From contig NZ_JACHLY010000001.1 in assembly GCF_014204715.1 (NCBI RefSeq), positions 3,618,501 through 3,682,500 of the forward strand: a stretch of DNA of 64,000 bases, given 5' to 3'. This document shows positions 56,218 to 64,000 of this stretch, one piece after another (the stretch's first letter is position 1; each line of letters opens with the position of its first letter). This DNA is from Streptomonospora salina (GTDB lineage: Bacteria; Actinomycetota; Actinomycetes; Streptosporangiales; Streptosporangiaceae). The notes under the pieces are model-generated. The model made no database searches. It was not told where the DNA came from and saw nothing but the letters and a program-made list of their open reading frames with translations. Both the position numbers and the translations under genes were made by a program.

Positions 56218-58107
56218 TCAGGTTCCGGACAGGGCTCCGGCGGACGCCCGCGGACCGGCCTGCGATCCGGGGCCGGCGATCTGGGGAAGCAGTCGGCTGG
56301 GCGTGCCGACGTAGGAGACGTACAGAGCGTCGCGGGCGCGGGTGCAGGCGACGAACAGCAGGTTGCGCTCCTGCTGGTACACCTGATCCAGCGCGACGGG
56401 GTCGCCCTCGGCGGAGTCGACGGCGGCCTGGGGCGGCAGCAGCGGCTCGCTCATGCCCACGATCGCCAGGCAGCGGAACTCCTGGCCCTTGAGCCGGTGC
56501 AGCGTGCCCACCCGCACGGCGCTGACGTCCTCGGCGGAGTCCACGGCGGCGGTGGGCACCCCGCGGGCCTGCAACTCCTTGGTGATGGTGCGGACGACCC
56601 AGTGGTTGCGGCCGGCCACGGCGATCGAGGCCGGGTCGACGCCCGCCTCCAGCCAGACGCGCACCCACGCGCCCACCGCGGTGCGCTCCACGGACCGCGA
56701 GGGGCATTCGCGCACGACGGGTTCGGGGCCGTGCAGCAGCGAGCGGTATCCGGAGGGCGTGTCGGCGGCGCCGTCCGGACCCGCCGACGCGTGGCCGGCC
56801 AGCATCGGTTCGGCCCAGTCGAGGATCTCCTGGGTGACCCGGTAACTGACGCGCAACCGGTGGCTGCGCCCGCGTACGTCGATCCCGATCGAGGCCAGCG
56901 ACACCCGGGGGTCGTGGATGCGCTGATGCGGGTCGCCGGCGACGAACAGGTCGTCGGGCCCGCCGGGCACGGCGGCGCGCAGCATCCGCCACTGCGCCGG
57001 GTGCAGGTCCTGGGCCTCGTCGACGACGACGTGCCGGTAGAGCGGCCCGGAGCGTGCCAGGGCCCGGGACGCCTCCAGCGCGACCTGCGGGTAGCTCCAC
57101 TCGGCGGCGACCTCCATCGCGCCGGTGTAGCGCTGGAGCGCCTCCCAGACGTGGGTGCGGTGCTCGGGGGCGAGGTGCAGAACGCGGCCGCTGCGCTCGC
57201 AGCGGATGTAGTCGGACAGGCGGGTGATGTTCTGCGCGAGGATCACCTGCTCCCATTCGTCGACGAGGAACCGCCCGGAGAAGGGCAGCCCTTCGGCGCG
57301 GGCGGCGTCTCGCCAGCGTTCGCTCAGCTCGTCGCGACCGAGCGTCTGGGGGCGGTGCCCGGTCCGCTCCTGGGCCAGGGAGCGCGCGAGGCTGTCGGCG
57401 GTGGCGACCTCGACGCGGTCGCGCAGGTCGGGGTCGGGCAGGATGCGGTCCAGCCGCTGGGCCAGATTCCGGGCGAGGACGCGGCTGAAGGTGGTGAGCA
57501 GGACGCTGCGGCGGCCGTCGTGAGGGTGGCGGTCGGCGTCGCGGCGGGCGAGGTGCGCGGCCCGGTGCAGGGCGAGCACGGTCTTGCCGGTTCCAGGGCC
57601 GCCGGTCACCTGGGCCGACCCGGCGTAGTGCGCCTCGGCGAGGCGGCGCTGCCGGGGGTGCAGGGTGATCTGCCAGTCGGCGAAGGACCGGTCCAGCTCG
57701 GCGGCGAGTTCCCGCGGGCCGGCGACATGCGGGGGCTCGCTGCGGGGAGCGGGGACGGGGCCGCCGCCCCGGACGGCTCCCGACGAGCCGGGCCCGGCAC
57801 CGGCTGCGGTGGTGTGCGCGGACGGCCCGGCGGCCGGGAGGCCGCGGGCGAAGGACGCGGCCTCTTCGTGCGGGCGGACCGCGATCAGCCACGCGGAGCC
57901 CTCGGAGTCGGGGGTGACGACCCCGGCCCAGGCCGGCCCGAGGCGCAGCAGGCGGATCCGGGGATCGGCGGCCCCGGCGACGGCCTCGATCCGGGCGTCG
58001 CCGCCCGACATGTACTGCTGCACGGCCGCGAGCGCGGCGTCCTGGATCCCTTGGTCGAGTCGGGAGAATTCAGCGAGGAACGTCGGGGAAATGGCGATCT
58101 TGGGCAC
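56218..58107 (-). CDS. UvrD-like SF1 helicase with RelE-like N-terminal domain
   Basis: ATP-dependent DNA helicase of 629 residues. Residues 1 to about 85 (PKIAISPTFLAEFSRLDQGIQDAALAAVQQ to WLIAVRPHEEAASFA) have the layout of a RelE/ParE-type toxin fold. The helicase core follows: Walker A QVTGGPGTGKTVLALHRA, Walker B VVDEAQDLHPAQWRML, and motif VI FVACTRARDALYVSY. A Pro/Gly linker (about residues 90-135) joins the two. Its role may be repair or defence, but no partner is adjacent. The GTG at 58107 follows GGAGG by 11 nt; an ATG at 58131 has no ribosome site. Confidence 0.88.
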   Translation of the reverse strand: MPKIAISPTFLAEFSRLDQGIQDAALAAVQQYMSGGDARIEAVAGAADPRIRLLRLGPAWAGVVTPDSEGSAWLIAVRPHEEAASFARGLPAAGPSAHTTAAGAGPGSSGAVRGGGPVPAPRSEPPHVAGPRELAAELDRSFADWQITLHPRQRRLAEAHYAGSAQVTGGPGTGKTVLALHRAAHLARRDADRHPHDGRRSVLLTTFSRVLARNLAQRLDRILPDPDLRDRVEVATADSLARSLAQERTGHRPQTLGRDELSERWRDAARAEGLPFSGRFLVDEWEQVILAQNITRLSDYIRCERSGRVLHLAPEHRTHVWEALQRYTGAMEVAAEWSYPQVALEASRALARSGPLYRHVVVDEAQDLHPAQWRMLRAAVPGGPDDLFVAGDPHQRIHDPRVSLASIGIDVRGRSHRLRVSYRVTQEILDWAEPMLAGHASAGPDGAADTPSGYRSLLHGPEPVVRECPSRSVERTAVGAWVRVWLEAGVDPASIAVAGRNHWVVRTITKELQARGVPTAAVDSAEDVSAVRVGTLHRLKGQEFRCLAIVGMSEPLLPPQAAVDSAEGDPVALDQVYQQERNLLFVACTRARDALYVSYVGTPSRLLPQIAGPGSQAGPRASAGALSGT

Positions 58108-58508
58108 GTCTGCGTATTCCTCCGGTCGCATTCCGGGCGCGGTACGCCGTGGACAGGGGGGAAGGGTGCGGGGCGAATCGTCTGCCGGCCGGTGCGGTCA
58201 CCCGCAGTCATACTCGTGCCTGAATTTGGGCAAACGCGGCCGACTGCCCGATTCCGGGACCGGTTCGGCGCATGGTGCTCGCGATCGAATATGCAGGTCA
58301 AACGTACTGTTTCGGAGGTGTATTCGAACGCGGGCCTGCTGGTGTCCCCACTCCGCGAGGAGAAGGGTGTTGTGTCGGGGAGTACGGAGCCCGTAATCCC
58401 TGATCCGGACTGTCCTAAACCAGGATCCCGGCCTCGGGAAGGGCGCTTGCAACGGCGAAAGCTGCGTGCGATGCACGGGCCGGGCGGGCGCCCCGCTTCG
58501 GGCGGGGC
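58108..58508. other. 401-nt intergenic region upstream of the helicase gene
   Basis: Should hold the helicase promoter on the minus strand and, at its right end, the terminator of the secreted-protein gene. A locally AT-richer part (about 58205-58330) is the likely promoter region. No gene seen. Confidence 0.5.
58490..58508 (-). terminator. hairpin directly after the secreted-protein gene
   Basis: GCCCCGC, loop TTCGG, GCGGGGC; the stem abuts the stop codon on the minus strand. Confidence 0.55.
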
Positions 58509-59027
58509 TCACACCCGCCGTTGCACGCCCTGTGCGGTGGCCGTCAGTTCGGACTCGGGAAACCGCGCGGTGTCGAGCCGGACCTCGGCCGCGGTTCCCG
58601 GATCCACCAGCCAGAACGCCAGGACACCGGCGCGGTGCCCGGGTGCGTCGCCGTGCTGGAAGGGGTGCAGTCGCCAGGTGTCGGGGTCGTGCTCGTGGTA
58701 CTCGGCGAGGAACGCCCGCAGCGCCGGCAGGTCCGCGAGGCGCTCGCCCCGCAGGATGTTGATCTTCAGGTCGACGCTGTAGCCGCCTTCGGGCAGCTCG
58801 CGTTCCCACACCCGGGAGGCGAAGGCGACGCCGCCCCACTCGGTGCGGAAATCCGCTACCTCCGCGCCGATCCCTTCGGGCAGGTGACCGACGGTGAATC
58901 CCGACAATTCGCTCATTCCGGCCTCCTCGGTCACGACACCGGCCGCCGGCGGCGACAGCGGACCGGTACCGACAGCGAGCACGGCGAAGACGAGCACAGT
59001 GAACACAGCACGGGAGGTCGAACCCAT
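58509..59027 (-). CDS. secreted protein of unknown function
   Basis: Protein of 172 residues with a signal peptide (AVFTVLVFAVLAVGTG, cleavage near PPAAGV). The mature part is acidic, with the features YSVDLKINILRGE and FLAEYHEHDPDTWRLHPFQHG, but I do not recognise a family. No Cys in the mature chain. GAAAGG precedes the ATG at 59027; the open frame upstream is not supported. It lies between the helicase gene and the cyd genes on the same strand, with no evident link. Confidence 0.7.
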   Translation of the reverse strand: MGSTSRAVFTVLVFAVLAVGTGPLSPPAAGVVTEEAGMSELSGFTVGHLPEGIGAEVADFRTEWGGVAFASRVWERELPEGGYSVDLKINILRGERLADLPALRAFLAEYHEHDPDTWRLHPFQHGDAPGHRAGVLAFWLVDPGTAAEVRLDTARFPESELTATAQGVQRRV

Positions 59028-59239
59028 GGCGCACCTTTCGGAGAGGCCGCCGGGCACCCCCTGCGGATGCCCGGTCGACTTCCATACTCGAAAGCGCACC
59101 GCCCGGCCCGCCAGCGGGATTGTTCCCCTGTGGAAAAGCGGCGCCCGCGCGGGCGCCGGCCCCGTCTTCGCGCCGCCGCGCCCGCGGACCGGCCGACCCG
59201 GGGCATCCACCGGTCGCCCCTACCCCGCGGACCGGCTGT

Positions 59240-61072
59240 TCAGACGCGCAGAGCGCGCGCGTACCAGCCGTCCCGCTGCGCCAACTGCGCATGGGTGCCG
59301 TGCTCGACGATCCCGCCCTCGGCGACCACGTAGATGTCGTCGACCCGGTCCAGACCCGCCAGATCGTGGGTGATCAGCAGGGTGGAGTATCCCCGGGCCG
59401 CCGCCAGCAGGTCCGCCGTCACCGCGTCGCGGGTGCCGGGGTCCAGGTGCGCCGTCGGCTCGTCCAGCACCAGCACCCGCGGGGCCGCCAGTACCGCCCG
59501 CGCCAGGGCGAGCCGACGGCGCATGCCGCCGCTCAGCTTCATCCCGTGCGAGCCCGCATCGGTGCCGAGCCCGTGGGGCATCGCCCGTACGTCGGCGGCC
59601 AGGCGCGCCCGCTCCAACGCCTCCCACAGCCGGTCGTCGTCGGCGCCCGGAGCGGCCAGGCGCAGGTTCTCGCGCACCGTGCTCGCGAACACGTGCGGGT
59701 CCTGCGGTACCCCGGCGACCGCGGCGCGGATCTCGTCGGCGGGGAAGGCGGTGATGTCGGCGCCGCCGAGCTCCACCGTCCCTTCGTCGGGGTCGCGGAA
59801 CCGCAGCAGCACTTCGGCCAGCGTGCTCTTGCCGGCCCCGCTGGGGCCGACCAGCGCGACGGTGCTCCCCGGTGCGACGTCGAGGTCGACTCCGCGCAGC
59901 GCCCACGGCTCGTCGGGGGCGTAGCGCACGCTCAGCGACCGCACCCGCAGCGCCTCCGCCGGTGCCGCCTCCGCACCGGCGGTACCGCCCGCACCGGCGT
60001 CGGCGGGCAGGCGGCGCTGCGGATCCGTCGGCGGCGCGACCGCCGGCGGCGCGTCCAGAATCCCGAACAGCCGCTCGCCCCCCGCACGGATCGCGCCGAG
60101 CCGCCCCGCGACGGCGGGCAGCGGGGACACGATCTCGAACGCCGCGAGAGCCGTCAGCACCAGCACGGCCAGCGGCACCGCGCCGAGCGAGCCGCCCTCC
60201 ACCGCGGCCACGCCGAGCAGCAGCGTGCCCCAGACCGTCAGACCGGTGATCAGCGCCGAAGCGCCGGCCCCGAAGCCCAGCACCGCGGCGTCGCGCCGCG
60301 CGACACGGGTCAGCTCGGCGTCCGCGTCGTTCACCCGCTGCACCGCGCGGTCCATGGCGCCGTACGCCACCAGGTCGGGAGCGCCGTAGAGCGTGTCGAC
60401 CAGGGCCGTGGCCAACTCGCCCCGCGCGGCCGCCTGGCGCCGCCCCGGCCCGCGCCCCAGGGCCGCTGAGATCAGCGGCACCGCCAACCCGGCCGCAAGC
60501 AGGCCCGCGCCGAGCAGGAGCCCTCCGGGAACCAGCAGGGCCGTGCACAGCGCTACGGCCGCGCTGCCGGTGAGCAGCGCGGCCAGCGGCGGCGTCAACC
60601 CGCGCACCAGCAGGTCCTGGGTGGCGTCGGTGTCGCTGACCAGCCGCGAAACCAGGTCGCCGGAGCGGAAGCGGCGCACCGGCTCGGTGCGGGCCAGGCG
60701 TTCGTAGACGCGCACACGCACGTCCGCGAGCGTGCGGAACGCGGCGTCGTGGGTCACCAGCCGCTCCAGGTAGCGGGTGAGGCCCCGCGTGATCCCCAGG
60801 GCCCGTGTGGCGACCACGGCCACGCTCAGTGCCGTGATGGGGGGATGCTCCGCCGCACGTGCGATGAGCCACGCTGCGACGCTCAGCAGCGCCACGCCCG
60901 ACCCAGCTGCGAGGGCACCCAGTGCCACGCCGAGTAGGAATCGGGCGCTGCGCGGCCGCGCGAGCGCGATCATCCGCCACAGCGGGTCCCGGCCCGCACC
61001 GGCAGGGGCGTCGGCGTCCGCGGCGCGGTCCGGCCCCCGGCCCCGTTCCGGGTCCGCGGTCTCGTCGCTCAT
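59240..61072 (-). CDS. cydC: ABC exporter subunit CydC
   Basis: Half of the CydDC ABC exporter, 610 residues. CydDC moves thiols (glutathione or cysteine, probably another low-molecular thiol in actinobacteria) or heme across the membrane and is needed to assemble cytochrome bd. The N-terminal membrane domain has about six helices (LLGVALGALAAGSGVALLSVA onward). The ATPase has Walker A LVGPSGAGKSTL, signature KLSGGMRRRLALARA (LSGGM instead of LSGGQ), Walker B VLVLDEPTAHLD and the H-loop LLITHD. The ATG overlaps the cydD stop (ATGA), so the two are translationally coupled. Confidence 0.95.
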   Translation of the reverse strand: MSDETADPERGRGPDRAADADAPAGAGRDPLWRMIALARPRSARFLLGVALGALAAGSGVALLSVAAWLIARAAEHPPITALSVAVVATRALGITRGLTRYLERLVTHDAAFRTLADVRVRVYERLARTEPVRRFRSGDLVSRLVSDTDATQDLLVRGLTPPLAALLTGSAAVALCTALLVPGGLLLGAGLLAAGLAVPLISAALGRGPGRRQAAARGELATALVDTLYGAPDLVAYGAMDRAVQRVNDADAELTRVARRDAAVLGFGAGASALITGLTVWGTLLLGVAAVEGGSLGAVPLAVLVLTALAAFEIVSPLPAVAGRLGAIRAGGERLFGILDAPPAVAPPTDPQRRLPADAGAGGTAGAEAAPAEALRVRSLSVRYAPDEPWALRGVDLDVAPGSTVALVGPSGAGKSTLAEVLLRFRDPDEGTVELGGADITAFPADEIRAAVAGVPQDPHVFASTVRENLRLAAPGADDDRLWEALERARLAADVRAMPHGLGTDAGSHGMKLSGGMRRRLALARAVLAAPRVLVLDEPTAHLDPGTRDAVTADLLAAARGYSTLLITHDLAGLDRVDDIYVVAEGGIVEHGTHAQLAQRDGWYARALRV

Positions 61073-63108
61073 CGGGCGTCCTCCGCTTCGACGCGTCCGT
61101 CGCGCACCGGGACCACCGCGTCTACGGCGTCGGACCAGCGCGTGTCGTGGGCGACCACGACACCCGTGCGGCCGGCGAGCAGCCGGGTGACCGCCGTGCG
61201 TACGGCCGCGGCGTTGTCGGGGTCGAGGTGGGCGGTGGGCTCGTCCAGCAGCACGATGGGGGCGTCGAGCAGGAACGCCCGGGCGAGGGCGATGCGCTGC
61301 CGCTGCCCCGCGGACAGGCGGGCGCCGCGCTCGCCGAGGCGCGTGGCGTAGCCCTCGGGAAGGGCGCGGACGAACGTGTCGGCTTCGGCACGCTCTGCCG
61401 CCAGCCGGACCTCGTCCATACCGGCCTCGGGCGCGCCCAGCCGGATGTTGCCGGCGACGGTGTCGTCGAACAGGTAGGGCGACTGCGGCACCCACGCGAT
61501 GCGCCTGCGCCACTCGTCCACGGGGACGCCGTCCAACGGCACCCACTCCGCCTCCGCTCCGGAGCCCGCGGCGCCGGCCTCGGCGTCGCGCACCCGGATG
61601 CGCCCCGCCACGGGATCGGCGAACCGCAGTAGCAGCGACAGCAGCGAACTCTTGCCGGATCCGCTCGGGCCTGCGAGGAGCACCGAGCGGCCGGGTTCGA
61701 TCAGCAGATTCGCCCCGTCGAGCGCGGGAGCCTCCCGGCCCGGATAGACGAGCCGGACATCCTCCAGCTCGATCCACGCGGCACCGGAGGACCCGATGCG
61801 CGGGCGCTGCTTGTCGGCGGTGCGGTCGGCATCGCCCACTCCGCTCGCTCGTCGCCTCTCCAACTCGGTGTTGTCTGGGAGTGTTCGGCTTCTCGCTCGG
61901 CTGCGCGGGCGCTGCTTGTCGGCGGTGCGGTCGGCATCGTCCACTCCGCTCGCTCGTCGCCTCTCCAACTCGGTGTTGTCTGGGAGTGTTCGGCTTCTCG
62001 CTCGGCTGCGCGGGCGCTGCTTGTCGGCGGTGCGGTCGGCATCGCCCACTCCGCTCGCTCGTCGCCTCTCCAACTCGGTGAACACCTGCTCGGCGGCGGC
62101 TACCCCTTCCATGCTGGCGTGGAAGCGGGATCCCACCTCGCGCAGCGGGAGGTAGGCCTCCGGCGCGAGGATCAGCACCAGCAGAGCGGTCTGGTAGTCC
62201 AACACCCCGTACATCAGACGGATGCCGATCTCCACCGCCACCAGGGCCACCGCCAGGGTCGAGAGCAGCTCCAGCACGAACGCCGACAAGAAGGCCACCC
62301 GCAGTGTCGCCATGGTGGTGCGCCGGTGCTCGTCGGTGATCCGCCGGATGATGGCGGCCTGGGCCTTGGCGCGGCGGAAGATCGCCAGTGTGGGCAGCCC
62401 TTCCACCACGTCCAGGAAATGGCCGCCCAGCCGGTTGAGCAACTGCCACTGGCGCCGGGTGCGCGCCTGGGTGTGCCATCCCACCAAGGCCATGAACAGC
62501 GGGATCAGGGGAAGCGTCACCGCGATGACGGCGGCCGAGATCCAGTCCGCGCCCGCTACGACGACGAGGACCGCGCAGGGGACGAGCACCGCCAGCACCA
62601 GCTGCGGGAGATACCGGGCGAAGTAGTCATCCAGCGCGTCCAGGCCACGTGTGGCGAGCGTGACCAGTTCGCCGGCGCGCGGCGTGCCCGTCCCCTCGTC
62701 GGAACCGGCCTGCCCTGACAACCAGACCGCTTCCGCCCCCGACGGCCCTGCGGGCCGGGGGGAGTCTTCCGATTCCCCGTCCTGTCCGTCTTCGCCGCCC
62801 GTTCCCGTCACATGCGCCACCAGGCGCCGGCGCAGCTGGGACTTGGCCCGGGCCGCCGAGCGCAGTGCCGCGGTCTCCTGGGCGTAGGCCGTGGCCGCAC
62901 GCGCGAGGGCCACGGCGGCGACGGCGCTGATCGCCCAGCCCAGTTCGGCCGTGCCGGCGCCCTCCGCCGCTCCGGAGATCACGTGTGCCAGCAGCCAGGC
63001 CTGGGCGAGGACGAATCCGGTCACGAGCGCGCCGGCGACCACGGTGACGGCCACGTGCACGCGCACGGCGCGCGCCGCGCGCACGAGGCGGGGGTCGAGC
63101 GGCTTCAT
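61069..63108 (-). CDS. cydD: ABC exporter subunit CydD with in-frame tandem-repeat insertion
   Basis: Second CydDC half, 679 residues, about 100 longer than usual. The membrane domain is normal (RGLDALDDYFARYLPQLVLAVLVP) and the ATPase has Walker A LLAGPSGSGKSSLL, signature RLSAGQRQRIALARA and Walker B IVLLDEPTAHLD. Between them, residues 344-437 are 2.7 tandem copies of a 35-residue unit beginning TELERRRASGV; a complete unit ends RTLPDN. The unit is highly basic and has no counterpart in CydD. A second, smaller acidic insertion (about residues 106-148) lies in the first membrane region. GGAGGG precedes the ATG. The cyd order is B-D-C. Confidence 0.95.
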   Translation of the reverse strand: MKPLDPRLVRAARAVRVHVAVTVVAGALVTGFVLAQAWLLAHVISGAAEGAGTAELGWAISAVAAVALARAATAYAQETAALRSAARAKSQLRRRLVAHVTGTGGEDGQDGESEDSPRPAGPSGAEAVWLSGQAGSDEGTGTPRAGELVTLATRGLDALDDYFARYLPQLVLAVLVPCAVLVVVAGADWISAAVIAVTLPLIPLFMALVGWHTQARTRRQWQLLNRLGGHFLDVVEGLPTLAIFRRAKAQAAIIRRITDEHRRTTMATLRVAFLSAFVLELLSTLAVALVAVEIGIRLMYGVLDYQTALLVLILAPEAYLPLREVGSRFHASMEGVAAAEQVFTELERRRASGVGDADRTADKQRPRSRARSRTLPDNTELERRRASGVDDADRTADKQRPRSRARSRTLPDNTELERRRASGVGDADRTADKQRPRIGSSGAAWIELEDVRLVYPGREAPALDGANLLIEPGRSVLLAGPSGSGKSSLLSLLLRFADPVAGRIRVRDAEAGAAGSGAEAEWVPLDGVPVDEWRRRIAWVPQSPYLFDDTVAGNIRLGAPEAGMDEVRLAAERAEADTFVRALPEGYATRLGERGARLSAGQRQRIALARAFLLDAPIVLLDEPTAHLDPDNAAAVRTAVTRLLAGRTGVVVAHDTRWSDAVDAVVPVRDGRVEAEDAR
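61797..62080. repeat. 105-bp tandem repeat, 2.7 copies, inside cydD
   Basis: Period exactly 105 bp (for example CGGGCGCTGC at 61801, 61906 and 62011). The copies are identical where they overlap except at 61940 (T), which is C at 61835 and 62045 (Gly to Asp). Length divisible by 3 and no stops, so the cydD frame is kept. Unit DNA includes CTCGCTCGTCGCC and is less GC-rich than the flanks. Confidence 0.95.
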
Positions 63109-63128
63109 CGGCTGATCCCTCCGGATGG

Positions 63129-64000
63129 TCAGGCGTCGGCCGGGCCGGGCGGCGGTGCCTGCTGCGCCGCCGCGGCGCCTGTTCCGCCCGCCCCCGCGGA
63201 GCCGCCCGTGCCGCCCGCTGCAGAGTCACCATAGGCGGGTGCGGGGTCGATCTGCTCACGGCTCACGCGCCTGCGGAACACCCAGTAGCTCCACGCCTGG
63301 TAGGCCACGACGATCGGCAGGAAGACCACGGCCACCCAGGAGATCACCGTGAGCGCGTAGGGAGCCGAGGACGCGGAGGCCACGGTCAGATCGAACGCGG
63401 GGTCGGTGGTCGAGGGCAGCACGGCCGGATACAGCGCCCCGAACAGGGTGACGGCCGTCGCGCCGATCGCGGCCATCGTCGCGGCGAACGACCACCCTTC
63501 GCGCCCGGCCGCGGCCAGCCGCGCGCCGACGGGCAGCGCCGCCGCGGCCGCCGCGGCGACGGGCAGCGTCCACCCGGCGCCGTACGCGTACTGCGTCCAC
63601 GCCAGGAACACGGCGCCCGCCGGGACCGCGACCGCCGACGCGCGCAGTGCGGCGGTGCGGGCGCGTGTCCGCACGGGACCGGAGGTCTTGAGGGTCAGGA
63701 AGACCGCGCCGTGCAGCGTGAACAGGGCCAGCGTGGTCAGCCCGCCCAGGAGCGCATACGGGTTGAGCAGGTCCGGCACGGTGCCGGTGACGATGCCGTC
63801 GGCGTCCATCGGAACGCCGCGCACGATGTTGCCGAAGACCACGCCCCACAGCACCGCAGGGACCGTGCTGCCGGCGACGATCGCCCGGTCCCACCAGGCG
63901 CGCCACCGGTCGGTGTCGCCTTTGCCGCGGTATTCGAAGGCGACGCCGCGCACGATCAGCGCGAGCAGGATGAGCAGCAGAGGCAGGTAGAAACCGCTGA
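63129..64000 (-). CDS. cydB: cytochrome bd oxidase subunit II (partial)
   Basis: C-terminal part (about 290 residues) of CydB; the 5' end lies beyond the window and the frame is open to its last bases (SGFYLPLLLILLALIVRG). CydB is the membrane subunit paired with CydA in the high-affinity quinol oxidase. Visible: WRAWWDRAIVAGSTVPAVLWG, DLLNPYALLGGLTTLALFTLHGAVFL and PYALTVISWVAVVFLPIVVAYQAWSYWVF, all family-typical. The C-terminus carries a Gly/Ala-rich tail after the last helix. It ends 20 nt before cydD, so cydA-B-D-C is probably one operon continuing outside the window. Confidence 0.95.
   Translation of the reverse strand, partial: SGFYLPLLLILLALIVRGVAFEYRGKGDTDRWRAWWDRAIVAGSTVPAVLWGVVFGNIVRGVPMDADGIVTGTVPDLLNPYALLGGLTTLALFTLHGAVFLTLKTSGPVRTRARTAALRASAVAVPAGAVFLAWTQYAYGAGWTLPVAAAAAAALPVGARLAAAGREGWSFAATMAAIGATAVTLFGALYPAVLPSTTDPAFDLTVASASSAPYALTVISWVAVVFLPIVVAYQAWSYWVFRRRVSREQIDPAPAYGDSAAGGTGGSAGAGGTGAAAAQQAPPPGPADA

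Noticed and set aside
61796-62155. The 105-bp repeats as a CRISPR array
   Set aside because: Copies are directly adjacent with no unique spacers, lie in the cydD frame, and no cas gene is present.
59240-62479. A 1,079-codon protein starting far upstream of cydC
   Set aside because: The extension is the second frame of cydD, including its repeats. CydC proper starts at 61072 with an ATGA overlap.

Overview
The window is about 64 kb of very GC-rich DNA (third codon positions almost all G or C) from an actinomycete chromosome. FbiC (coenzyme F420 synthesis), a DUF397 protein, a DUF6230/DUF6114 pair, an HspR-type HAIR box before lon, a tandem glycine riboswitch and many leaderless promoters fit filamentous Actinomycetia. 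A Nocardiopsaceae-like genus is my best guess, from family-level resemblance only. I saw no rRNA, tRNA, CRISPR array, transposase or prophage. Most of the window is housekeeping and accessory metabolism.

Layout. 0-9.4 kb: DUF4287 protein, thiolase with a palindromic operator, SGNH hydrolase, cystathionine beta-synthase, TPR-like protein, hexapeptide acyltransferase (its promoter carries the same 14-mer as the thiolase promoter), a membrane-flippase-like protein, an alpha/beta hydrolase lacking its nucleophile Ser, and a methyltransferase. 9.4-16.2 kb: fbiC, a gene remnant, a frameshifted GH18 chitinase, a DUF397 protein, a secreted lipase and a DUF1266 protein. 16.2-21 kb: gcvT-gcvH-glyA-sdaA behind a tandem glycine riboswitch, an apparent glycine-to-serine-to-pyruvate operon. 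21-29 kb: class I DAHP synthase, prolyl iminopeptidase, ferredoxin and its likely reductase in 17-nt tail-to-tail overlap, asparaginase, DEDDh exonuclease, small membrane protein, TetR regulator and heme oxygenase.

29-37 kb: a translationally coupled signalling trio (REC-PP2C phosphatase, CHASE3 histidine kinase, Rcp1-like receiver), low-molecular-weight tyrosine phosphatase, Ogt, small proteins and a NarL-type two-component pair. 37-47 kb: lon with HAIR operator, a Gfo/Idh/MocA oxidoreductase, a TetR/MFS divergent pair, a second MFS, a four-carbon acid sugar kinase-like protein, and an adenosine deaminase paralogue with two altered active-site residues. 47-56 kb: an oxidative block. An AurF-like diiron oxygenase, a Baeyer-Villiger-type monooxygenase and a DUF4873 protein form one operon. 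A MerR regulator, a GMC oxidoreductase with a Cys cluster, and the DUF6230-DUF6114 membrane operon follow. The AurF and DUF6230 operons have nearly superimposable promoters with a TGTGAC dyad in the spacer, so they may form one small regulon. 56-64 kb: a helicase with a RelE-like N-terminus, a secreted protein, and cydB(partial)-cydD-cydC.

The most unusual feature is inside cydD: an in-frame tandem array of a 105-bp unit (2.7 copies, one base difference) adding about 94 Arg-rich residues between the membrane and ATPase domains. Next in interest are the two-promoter 'TGTGAC' regulon, the active-site losses in the deaminase and the hydrolase, the chitinase frameshift, and an isolated perfect 18-bp inverted repeat before fbiC. 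All function calls come from motif recognition by eye; no database search was run.
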